From Sphaerisporangium album (GTDB lineage Bacteria > Actinomycetota > Actinomycetes > Streptosporangiales > Streptosporangiaceae): 64,000 bases of DNA. Every line of letters starts with the position of its first letter. Position 1 is the stretch's first letter. The notes beneath the pieces are model-generated. The model was not told the DNA's origin, did not search any database, and saw only the letters and a list, made by a program, of their open reading frames with translations. The stretch is from positions 1-64,000 of the forward strand of contig NZ_QOIL01000022.1 of NCBI RefSeq assembly GCF_003323745.1, written 5' to 3'. Both the position numbers and the translations under genes were made by a program. Of this stretch, positions 17,622 to 24,950 are shown one piece after another.

Positions 17622-17791
17622 GGTCGCTTTCCCGGCCGTCTCGTCAGACGGCCGCCACCGGAAAGGATAAGCAACCCGCCCGGGGTCTTCGCCAACGGTT
17701 TAGCGGTGGCCCCGGGGTCCTGCGGCCTGCCGCCGTCGTCTCCGTGGTCCGTGCTGAGCGCTCTCGGGGTGACATATGCCCGTAGGGGACC

Positions 17792-18223
17792 TCAGTGGGC
17801 GCTCAGCAGATGGCCGGGAGAGTCGGCGGCGAACTTCAGGGTCTTCTCAAGGCAGACGATCGCGCCCTGACGGGGACGGTTCATGAACCGCACGTCGTCC
17901 GCCAGCGCGCGCATGATCTGGAGCCCCCGGCCGTGCTCGGCGAGCGGCAGCCCAGGGCGGATCTTGTCCGGGTCGAACCCCCTTCCGGTGTCGACCACGG
18001 TGATCAGGCACCTGTCGTCCACCAGTTCCACGCTGACCGTGTACTCGTCCCCCTCCGTGGCGTGCCGGATGACGTTGGAGCACGCCTCCGTCAGCATGAG
18101 CTGGACGTCCTCGGTGATGTCACGCTCCACGCCGAGAACCTCCAGCTCGGCGCCGAGAATCTGCCGGGTGACTGACACGCTCGCCGCGTCCCGCGGCAAG
18201 CGCAATGCGATGGTCACCTTCAC
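17792..18223 (-). CDS. RsbW-like ATP-binding protein (anti-sigma-type HATPase)
   Basis: 143 aa. The GTG start has an excellent AAGGAGG four bases away. The fold is a single HATPase_c_2 domain: N-box LTEACSNVIRHA, G1 box VDTGRGFDPDKI, and G2-like LAEHGRGLQIMRALADDV. Such proteins are serine kinases or anti-sigma factors of the SpoIIAB/RsbW class, very common in actinomycetes and usually acting on an anti-sigma antagonist. No sigma factor or antagonist gene is adjacent, so its target cannot be named. The gene stands apart from ppgK, with a terminator hairpin between them. Confidence 0.85.
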   Translation of the reverse strand: MKVTIALRLPRDAASVSVTRQILGAELEVLGVERDITEDVQLMLTEACSNVIRHATEGDEYTVSVELVDDRCLITVVDTGRGFDPDKIRPGLPLAEHGRGLQIMRALADDVRFMNRPRQGAIVCLEKTLKFAADSPGHLLSAH

Positions 18224-18303
18224 GTGTCCTCCTTCCCACCCACCCCGTTAAAGGTGCCCTCAGGATCACGGGCAAACACAGAAGTCGGCACTGAATGCGC
18301 GGG

Positions 18304-18331
18304 CCTCCGTGGCCTCCTGCGGCCACGGAGG
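18304..18331 (-). terminator. 11-bp perfect stem-loop after ppgK
   Basis: CCTCCGTGGCC, loop TCCTGC, and the exact complement. It lies about 60 bases downstream of the ppgK stop and upstream of the RsbW-like gene, so it probably ends the ppgK transcript. Confidence 0.7.
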
Positions 18332-18392
18332 AACAACGGGCCGCCCCGGAGCCCGGCCGGGGTTCGTCCGGAGCGCACCCGCACGGCCTCTC

Positions 18393-19151
18393 TCAGCGAT
18401 GGCCGCTGGGCGCGGCGGCCGAGGCGGCGGCGAGCGCGGCCCCGATGATCCCGGCGTTGTTCTGCAGGGTGGCGGGGACCACGGTGGTCCCGGGCAGGTC
18501 GATGTGGGGCAGGAACTTGTCGGCCTTCCTGCTGACTCCCCCGCCTATGACGATCATCGCCGGCGACATGAGCATCTGGATGTGCTCCAGGTACCTCTGG
18601 ACGCGGTGGGCCCACTTCTCCCAGGTCAGGTCGTGCGCCTCGCGGGCGTGGTCGGACGCGCGGTGCTCGGCCTCGTGCCCGTCGAGCTCCAGGTGCCCGA
18701 ACTCGGTGTTGGGGATGAGACGGCCGTCCATGATCAGTGCGCTGCCGATGCCGGTGCCGAAGGTGAGCATCACGACCAGGCCGTCCTGGTCGCGGCCCGC
18801 GCCGAAGGCGGCCTCCGCGACGCCCGCCGCGTCGGCGTCGTTGAGGACGATCACGCCGAGGCCGCCCGCCTCGGTGAACAGGGCGCGCGCGTCGAGGCCG
18901 ATCCATGCGTGGTCGACGTTGGCGGCGGTCATGGTGACGCCGCCGACCACGACGCCGGGGAAGGTCACCCCGACCGGGCCGGTCCAGTCGAAGTGGCGGA
19001 TGATGTCCCGGACGACCTCGGCCACCGCGCCGGGGGCCGAGGGGCTGGGTGTCGGTATTCGATGGCGCTCCGCGAGCAGTGTCCCCGTGGCGGTGTCCAC
19101 GGGGGCGCCCTTGATCCCCGAGCCGCCGATGTCGATTCCCAGTGCGTTCAT
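18393..19151 (-). CDS. ppgK: Polyphosphate glucokinase (ROK family)
   Basis: 252 aa. The start ATG at 19151 has GGGGAG four bases upstream; the ORF's first Met five codons earlier does not. The N-terminus ALGIDIGGSGIKGAPVD is the phosphate-binding loop of ROK kinases. FGTGIGSALI and the polyphosphate-glucokinase-type NTEFGHLELDG follow. Unlike typical ROK sugar kinases, it lacks the cysteine zinc cluster, which is normal for PpgK. The enzyme phosphorylates glucose with polyphosphate or ATP in the cytoplasm and is characteristic of actinobacteria. Confidence 0.92.
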   Translation of the reverse strand: MNALGIDIGGSGIKGAPVDTATGTLLAERHRIPTPSPSAPGAVAEVVRDIIRHFDWTGPVGVTFPGVVVGGVTMTAANVDHAWIGLDARALFTEAGGLGVIVLNDADAAGVAEAAFGAGRDQDGLVVMLTFGTGIGSALIMDGRLIPNTEFGHLELDGHEAEHRASDHAREAHDLTWEKWAHRVQRYLEHIQMLMSPAMIVIGGGVSRKADKFLPHIDLPGTTVVPATLQNNAGIIGAALAAASAAAPSGHR

Positions 19152-19279
19152 GCCGCTCCCCACCAATCGGGCTCCGCGCCGAACAGGCCTAGCCGATTAC
19201 TGCCACGTACACGGCAGAACTACCATCCGTTTCCCGTATTGCGGGCATCGGCGGTGTACCGATCTGGTAGGGATGACGG

Positions 19280-20287
19280 GTGCCGACCTTCACGTCCCCC
19301 TTCGCGTCCACGCGGGCCGTGCTCCTCACCACCGCTCTGCTCGCCACAGTGGTCACCACGGCATTCGTGCCCGCAGCCGCCGCGGGCACCTCGGTCGCGC
19401 CGCGCGCGCCGAAGGTCCCGGCGGGGACCGCGCCAAGGGTCCCGGCGGGGACTGCGCCAAGGGTCCCGGCGGGGACTGCGGCGAGCTACGTGGTGTTCGA
19501 CCGGGTCACGGGCAGGACCACGCTGTCGTACAAGCCGCACGTCCGGTTCCGCTCGGCGTCCGTCGTGAAGATCCTCATCGCGCTGGACTACCTGGAGTCG
19601 CGCGGGCCCGGCACCGCGGTGCCGCGCGGCGACGCCGACCTGCTGCGGCGCATGCTGCGCGCCAGCGACGACGACGCGGCGTCGGCCTTCTGGGACCGGG
19701 GCGGCCGGGCCGCGATCATCGGCCGCATGGTGCGCCGCCTCAAGCTCGTGGACACGGGGCCGCCGCCCGCGTCCAAGCCCGGCTTCTGGGGGTACACGGC
19801 CCTGAGCGCGGCGGACGTCGTGACGACGTACCGCTACCTGCTGGAGCGGGCGAACCCGCGGGTGCGGGACGTGATCCTGGGGCACCTGCGAAACGCCTCG
19901 CGGTGCGCGGCGGATGACTTCGACCAGTATTTCGGCATTCCAAGCGCCGTCCCGCGTCCCTGGGCGGTCAAGCAGGGCTGGTCGGGGTACGGCGCGCACC
20001 CGGCGGTGCCGTGCTCGGGCACGCGGGCGAGCGTCCAGGCCCCCGCGAACGGCTCGGGGACGACGAACCCCGCGTACACGACGCCCGCCGCGTCCACCGC
20101 TTCGCCCGCGCGTCCGCCGGTGAACCTCGTCCGCCCGGTGCTGCACACGACGGGCCTCGTCGGCAAGGGCGACCGCCTGGTCATGGCCGTGCTCACGCTC
20201 CAGCCGGCGGGGGCGTCCTACAGGTCCTCGGCGGCCCGGCTGACCGCGCTGGCGCGGGAGGTCTACCGCGCGGGCCTGCCGCGCTAG
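19280..20287 (+). CDS. Secreted serine-hydrolase-like (class A beta-lactamase fold) protein
   Basis: 335 aa with a GTG start. Residues 1-35 are a signal peptide (VLLTTALLATVVTTAFVPAAAA). After a short repeat-rich linker (three VPAGTAP units) comes SASVVKI, which fits the SxxK active-site motif of penicillin-binding or beta-lactamase-like enzymes. A later ASDDDAASAF may correspond to the SDN-type motif, and KQGWSG to the KTG box. The protein probably acts outside the membrane on cell wall or is a non-resistance homologue; substrate unknown. The KTG-type box is weakly conserved, so true beta-lactamase activity is doubtful. It is divergent from ppgK. Confidence 0.7.
   Translation: MPTFTSPFASTRAVLLTTALLATVVTTAFVPAAAAGTSVAPRAPKVPAGTAPRVPAGTAPRVPAGTAASYVVFDRVTGRTTLSYKPHVRFRSASVVKILIALDYLESRGPGTAVPRGDADLLRRMLRASDDDAASAFWDRGGRAAIIGRMVRRLKLVDTGPPPASKPGFWGYTALSAADVVTTYRYLLERANPRVRDVILGHLRNASRCAADDFDQYFGIPSAVPRPWAVKQGWSGYGAHPAVPCSGTRASVQAPANGSGTTNPAYTTPAASTASPARPPVNLVRPVLHTTGLVGKGDRLVMAVLTLQPAGASYRSSAARLTALAREVYRAGLPR
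19411..19482 (+). repeat. Three tandem 24-bp repeats in the serine-hydrolase linker
   Basis: Three consecutive in-frame units built on GGTCCCGGCGGGGAC encode VPAGTAP-type repeats between the signal peptide and the catalytic domain. The last two differ by a single base, indicating recent slippage expansion. Confidence 0.85.
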
Positions 20288-20349
20288 CCGTCAGCCGGGG
20301 CCGCGGTCGTCGCGGCGGCGCCGCGCCGTAGAAGGGCCCCCTTTCCGGG

Positions 20350-21744
20350 TCAGCGGGGTGACATCGCCGGTTCCAGGCGCTCGGCGGGCGGGGGCGGCGG
20401 GGTGTCGTCCCGGTCGTCGTCGAGCAGGGTGGACTCGTCGAACGGGAGACGGCCGGACAGCACCTCTTCCGCGCGGTCGCGGTCGAAGTCGCGCACCCAG
20501 TTGCCGATGAGGACGGTGGCCACCGCGTTGCCGGCGAAGTTGGTCAGCGCGCGGGCCTCGGACATGAACCGGTCGATGCCCACGATGAGGCCGACGCCGT
20601 CGACCAGCCCGGGCCGGTGCGACTGGAGGCCGCCGGCGAGCGTGGCGAGCCCCGCGCCGGTGACGCCGGCCGCGCCCTTCGAGGCGATGATCATGAACAG
20701 GAGCAGCGCCACCTGCTCGCCGATCGACAGCGGGGCGCCGGTCGCGCTGGCCACGAACAGCGTCGCCATCGTGAGGTAGATGGCGGTGCCGTCCAGGTTG
20801 AACGAGTAGCCGGTCGGCACCGTGATGCCGACGACCGCGCGGCTCACCCCGAGGTGCTCCATCTTCGCGATCAGGCGCGGCAGCGCGGACTCCGAGGAGG
20901 ACGTCGACAGGATCAGCAGGAACTCGCGGCCGAGGTAGCGCAGCAGGGACCACAGGTTGATCCGGGCGAACACCCACAGGATCGTCCCGAGGACCACGCC
21001 GACGAACAGCAGGCAGGTGATGTAGAAGCCGATCATGAGGACGGCGAGGCTGCGCAGCGCGTCGAACCCGCCCGCGCCGGTGACGGCGGCCATCGCGCCG
21101 AACGCGCCCACCGGCGCCACCCACATGATCATCGCGAGGATGCGGAAGACGAGCCGCTGGATGTGGGCGAGCCCGGCGAGGATCGGCTCCCCGCGCCGGC
21201 CCATCGCCTGGAGCGCGAAGCCGGTGAGCAGCGCCACGAGCAGGGTCTGCAGCACCTGGCCCGAGGTGAACGCCGAGACGAGCGTGGCGGGGATGATGCC
21301 GAGCAGGAACGACGTCGTGTCGCTCTCGCCGCCCTTGGCGGCCTGGTCCTCGGCGGCCTTGCGCAGCTCGTCGGTGAGCTGGAGCCCCTCGCCGGGATGC
21401 ATGAGGTTGCCGACCACCAGGCCGATCACCAGCGCCACCGTGGACATGACGAGGAAGTAGCCGATGGCCAGGCCGCCCACCTTGCCGACCTTGGCGGCCT
21501 GGGCGACCGACCCGACGCCGAGCACGATGGTGCAGAAGATGATGGGGCTGATCATCATCTTGATCAGCGCCACGAAGGCCGTTCCGAGGGGCTTGAGGGC
21601 GACGCCGGTGTCCGGGGCCACCAGCCCGACGAGGATGCCCGCCACCACCGCGATGATCACTGCCAGGTACAGGTACCGGGTGCGGTCACGGGGCGGCGGG
21701 GACGCCGGGGCGCCGGGGGTGTCCGGGGTGAATGTCGTGGTCAC
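20350..21744 (-). CDS. Dicarboxylate/amino acid:cation symporter (DctA/GltP family)
   Basis: 464 aa. The start is the GTG at 21744 with AGGGAGGG just upstream; the longer frame to 22296 is a shadow of the kinase gene. It has eight or so hydrophobic helices beginning YLYLAVIIAVVAGILVGL, the serine-rich re-entrant loop STSSSESALPR, the substrate signature GYSFNLDGTAIYL, and late motifs GIDRFMSEARALTNFAGN. The family imports C4-dicarboxylates or acidic amino acids with protons or sodium. It is divergent from a CitA/DcuS-type kinase, which strongly suggests C4-dicarboxylate uptake controlled by that system. Confidence 0.92.
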   Translation of the reverse strand: MTTTFTPDTPGAPASPPPRDRTRYLYLAVIIAVVAGILVGLVAPDTGVALKPLGTAFVALIKMMISPIIFCTIVLGVGSVAQAAKVGKVGGLAIGYFLVMSTVALVIGLVVGNLMHPGEGLQLTDELRKAAEDQAAKGGESDTTSFLLGIIPATLVSAFTSGQVLQTLLVALLTGFALQAMGRRGEPILAGLAHIQRLVFRILAMIMWVAPVGAFGAMAAVTGAGGFDALRSLAVLMIGFYITCLLFVGVVLGTILWVFARINLWSLLRYLGREFLLILSTSSSESALPRLIAKMEHLGVSRAVVGITVPTGYSFNLDGTAIYLTMATLFVASATGAPLSIGEQVALLLFMIIASKGAAGVTGAGLATLAGGLQSHRPGLVDGVGLIVGIDRFMSEARALTNFAGNAVATVLIGNWVRDFDRDRAEEVLSGRLPFDESTLLDDDRDDTPPPPPAERLEPAMSPR

Positions 21745-21898
21745 ACGACCCTCCCTGTTTCCGCAGGTGCTGGGGGATGTGTAGCTTTCGGTCGAGTGAC
21801 TATCCCCCCCGCCAGTGATCTGCGTCACTATTACGTACATTTCGTTCGCCGCACTTCGCACGAACGCACACCGGGAGCAGTGAGAAAGGAGCCGCCGC
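21745..21898. promoter_or_regulatory. Divergent promoter region of symporter and two-component system
   Basis: 154 bases between divergent GTG starts, AT-richer around 21825-21845. An imperfect inverted repeat CGTTCG (21843) with CGAACG (21861) could be a response-regulator site. No experimental basis. Confidence 0.35.
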
Positions 21899-23524
21899 GT
21901 GGACGCCGTGACGCCACTCCTCGCCCGCCTGCGGCGCTGGAGCCTGGCCGGGCAGATGCTCACCCTGCAGATCGCCGTCGTCGGCATCACCGTGGCGGTC
22001 GGCACGCTGCTCACGTTCCTGCACATCCGCCAGCTGCTGCTCGACGAGGCGAGCGGGACGGCCAAGGCGGTGGCCGTCAGCGTGGCCGACTCCCCCGCCG
22101 TGCTGGCCGCCCTCGCCGACCCCGACCCCTCGGCGGCGCTCCAGCCGTACGCCGAGAAGGTGCGCAGGGAGGCCGGGCTGGACTTCATCACGATCATGAG
22201 CCGTGAGGGCCGCCGGTACACCCACCCGAACCCGGCGCAGATCGGCGGGCGGTTCCTCGGCAACACCGCCCCGGCCCTGGCCGGCCGCACGTTCACCGAG
22301 ACCTACACCGGCACGCTCGGCCCCTCCGTGCGCGCCGTCACGCCCGTGAGGGACGCGGGCGGGCGCGTGCGCGGGCTGGTCAGCGCGGGGATCACGGTGG
22401 AGAAGATCAGCGCCCAGCTTCGCGAGCAGATCGCGACGGCCGCGCTGACGGGGGCGATCGGCCTGTCGGCGGGCACGGCGGGCACGTTCCTGGTGGGCGC
22501 GCGCCTGCGCCGCCAGACCCACGGGCTGCGCTCGGCCGAGCTCAGCCGCATGTACGAGTACCACAACGCGATCCTGCACGCGGTGCGCGAGGGCCTGCTG
22601 CTGGTGGACGGCGGCCACCGGCTGACCCTGGCCAACGACGGCGCGCGGGAACTGCTCGGCCTGCCTCCGGACGCCGACGGGCGGCACGTCGCCGACCTCG
22701 GGTTGCCGCCCTCGCTGGCCGAGTCGCTGACCTCGGGCGACGACCGCGAGGACGAGATCCACCTGACCGGCGATCGCGTGCTGGTGGTGAACGCCGCCGT
22801 CGTCCGCTCGGGCGCCCGGTCGCTCGGCATGGTGGTGACGCTGCGCGACCACACCGAGCTGCAGGCGCTGACCGGCGAGCTGGACGCGGAACGCGGGTTC
22901 GCCGAGTCGCTGCGCTCGGCCGCGCACGAGGCCGCCAACCGGCTGCACACCGTCGTCACGCTGGTCGAGCTCGGCCGCGCCGACCAGGCCGTGGAGTTCG
23001 CCACGGCAGAGCTGAAGGCCGCCCAGCAGCTCACCGACCGCGTGGTGGGCGCCGTGCGGGAGCCGGTGCTCGCCGCCCTGCTGCTCGGCAAGACCGCCGA
23101 GGCCGCCGAGCGGGGCGTCGAGCTGTCGATCAGCCCCGAGAGCGAGCTGGACGATGTCGCGCTGGACGGGCGCGACCTGGTGACCATCGTGGGCAACCTC
23201 ATCGACAACGCGGTGGAGGCGGCCATGACCGGCCCGCCGCCCGCCCGTGCCGCCGTCCACCTGCGCGCGGGGGACGGCGGTTTCCTGGTCCGCGTCTCCG
23301 ACAGCGGCCCCGGGCTCGGGGCGGGCGAGGCCAAGGACGCCTTCCGGCGCGGGTGGACCACCAAGGGCGACGGGCGGGGGCTCGGGCTGGCCATGGTGGG
23401 CCAGGCGGTGCGCCGCCTCGGCGGGACGATCGAGGTCGAGCACGGCGGGCGGGGCGCGGTCTTCGTCGTACGGCTACCGCTGCCGGGGCCCGGCCCGGTG
23501 GCCGGGAAGGAGGAACAGCCGTGA
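21899..23524 (+). CDS. CitA/DcuS-type sensor histidine kinase
   Basis: 541 aa; GTG start with AAGGAG upstream. Layout: N-terminal helix (about 17-45, LQIAVVGITVAVGTLLTFL), extracytoplasmic sensor domain with the family-typical FITIMSREGRRYTHPNP and later GRVRGLVSAGI, second helix near 180-205, cytoplasmic PAS domain, the SpoOB-type dimerisation helix with phospho-acceptor His343 (AAHEAANRLH), and an HATPase with N-box NLIDNAVEAA and GRGLGLAMV. These kinases sense citrate or C4-dicarboxylates in the periplasm. It overlaps the response regulator by 4 bases and diverges from the symporter. Confidence 0.93.
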   Translation: MDAVTPLLARLRRWSLAGQMLTLQIAVVGITVAVGTLLTFLHIRQLLLDEASGTAKAVAVSVADSPAVLAALADPDPSAALQPYAEKVRREAGLDFITIMSREGRRYTHPNPAQIGGRFLGNTAPALAGRTFTETYTGTLGPSVRAVTPVRDAGGRVRGLVSAGITVEKISAQLREQIATAALTGAIGLSAGTAGTFLVGARLRRQTHGLRSAELSRMYEYHNAILHAVREGLLLVDGGHRLTLANDGARELLGLPPDADGRHVADLGLPPSLAESLTSGDDREDEIHLTGDRVLVVNAAVVRSGARSLGMVVTLRDHTELQALTGELDAERGFAESLRSAAHEAANRLHTVVTLVELGRADQAVEFATAELKAAQQLTDRVVGAVREPVLAALLLGKTAEAAERGVELSISPESELDDVALDGRDLVTIVGNLIDNAVEAAMTGPPPARAAVHLRAGDGGFLVRVSDSGPGLGAGEAKDAFRRGWTTKGDGRGLGLAMVGQAVRRLGGTIEVEHGGRGAVFVVRLPLPGPGPVAGKEEQP

Positions 23525-24192
23525 TCTCGGTGCTGATCGTCGAGGACGAGGAGCTGACCGCCGAGGCCAACCGCCTCTACGTCGGCCGCGTCCCGGGGTT
23601 CCAGGTGGTCGGGGTGGCGCGCACGGGCGGCGAGGCCCTGCGGTTCCTGCGGCGGCGGCCGGCGGACCTGGTGCTGCTCGACCTGTACCTGCCGGACATG
23701 CACGGGCTGGACGTGTGCCGGGCGCTGCGCGCGGCGGGTGTGCTGTCGGACGTCATCGCGGTGACCTCCGCGCGCGACCTCGCGGTGGTGCGCTCGGCGG
23801 TGTCGGTGGGCGTCGTCCAGTACCTGCTCAAGCCGTTCACCTTCGCCGCGCTGAGCGAGAAGCTGGAGCGGTACGCCGAGTTCCGCTCCTCCGTGGGCGG
23901 GCCGGGCGAGGTGAGCGGGCAGGGCGAGGTGGACCGCGCGCTGTCGGCGCTGCGGGGGACGGCCCGCGTCCCGCTGCCGAAGGGGATGACGCAGGCGACG
24001 CTGGAGGCCGTGGCCGGCGAGCTGCGCAGGGCGCCGGGCGGGCTGTCGGCGCAGGCCGTGGGCTCGGCGATCGGCGTCTCGCGGGTGACGGCCCGGCGCT
24101 ATCTCGAACACCTCGCCGGCACGGGCAGCGTGCGCCGGGTCCCCCGGTACGGCGGGCTCGGACGCCCGGAGCTGCTCTACCAGAGCGTCTGA
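23521..24192 (+). CDS. CitB/DcuR-type response regulator
   Basis: 223 aa, starting at GTG overlapping the kinase stop (GTGA). The receiver domain has acidic EDEE near the start, phospho-acceptor Asp54 (LVLLDLYLPDMHG) and Lys in LLKPF. The C-terminal part is a winged/HTH DNA-binding domain (SAQAVGSAIGVSRVTARRYLEHL) as in CitB/DcuR/DpiA. It probably activates the divergent symporter gene when the kinase detects its ligand. Confidence 0.93.
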   Translation: MISVLIVEDEELTAEANRLYVGRVPGFQVVGVARTGGEALRFLRRRPADLVLLDLYLPDMHGLDVCRALRAAGVLSDVIAVTSARDLAVVRSAVSVGVVQYLLKPFTFAALSEKLERYAEFRSSVGGPGEVSGQGEVDRALSALRGTARVPLPKGMTQATLEAVAGELRRAPGGLSAQAVGSAIGVSRVTARRYLEHLAGTGSVRRVPRYGGLGRPELLYQSV

Positions 24193-24243
24193 GCCCCGCC
24201 GCCGCGGCCCTCACGCCCGTGAGCGGGGGCTCCGGGCGGGTCG

Positions 24244-24432
24244 CTACCTGGCGAGTTCCTTGCTGACGCCGTTGGGGCCGTCGTACTCGCGGTCGGGCAG
24301 CCGCTCCAGGGCCTTCATGGCCTGCTCGTCCGCGCCCTTCTTCTTGGCGTGCTCGACCAGCTCCTGCTTGCTCGCGGGGTAGTCAACTCCGGACAGGTAC
24401 TTCTGCACATGGATGAAGTCCGTCTGTGTCAT
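24244..24432 (-). CDS. DUF2795 small protein
   Basis: 62 aa from the ATG at 24432, chosen for its strong AAGGAGG. It contains the DUF2795 pattern (FIHVQKYLSGVDYPASKQEL, then AKKKGAD and LERLPDREYDGP). These small soluble proteins are common in actinobacteria; the role is unknown. It converges with the response-regulator gene across about 50 bases that include a short CTCACG/CGTGAG inverted repeat. Confidence 0.85.
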   Translation of the reverse strand: MTQTDFIHVQKYLSGVDYPASKQELVEHAKKKGADEQAMKALERLPDREYDGPNGVSKELAR

Positions 24433-24950
24433 GGTTCCTCCTTTTCGCCTCGGTTCCTGTCCTCCACGAATCCCCTGGAAACCAGGCCATTCCACCTCAG
24501 AAGAGCGCGATGCACGAGTCTTTGCGTCGCCCCCGGCCTTCGCCGCACAACCCTTCCTAACCGCTGTGAATCTGACGGATCACCCCCGTCCCGGCGCAGT
24601 CCGAGCGGCACCCCGTCCCGTCGGCGTACGGCTCCGTGGCGTCACAGGCGGGCCCCCATTGCCGTGGACCGGCCGCCTTACGCGAAAACCTGAGTCATGT
24701 TCGTGTTCACGTTCAGGCTGCTCAAGGCCGCTTTTTGGTTTTAAACCAGGTCAACCCCGGAACTTTCCCGAAGTCCCCCCAGGAACCATCAACTTCCCAA
24801 ACACACAGGTCAATGCCGTCAACAATGACAGTTATCACGAATGCAATAGTGACACCCGCATATGACCGCTGTGGGTAGCGTCACTAGCCATGGCTGGGGT
24901 TATCCGTAATTCTCAGTCCAGCGATCGAGCGGTGAGAGGGGTGTGGGAAC
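24433..24950. promoter_or_regulatory. Region upstream of the ram-like cluster
   Basis: About 500 bases without a convincing gene, unusually AT-rich for this genome between 24690 and 24870. It probably carries the divergent promoters of the DUF2795 gene and ramC. An inverted pair TAGTGAC (24847-24853) and GTCACTA (24880-24886) and the palindrome AGCCATGGCT (24886-24895 region) lie 65-100 bases before ramC and are candidate sites for a RamR-type activator, though I cannot match a known RamR motif. Confidence 0.4.

Noticed and set aside
21745-22296. N-terminal extension of the symporter frame
   Set aside because: Overlaps the divergent kinase gene; the GTG at 21744 has a strong ribosome site.
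24210-24223. Short CTCACG-CC-CGTGAG repeat between response regulator and DUF2795 genes
   Set aside because: Too short and loop too tight to call a terminator with confidence.
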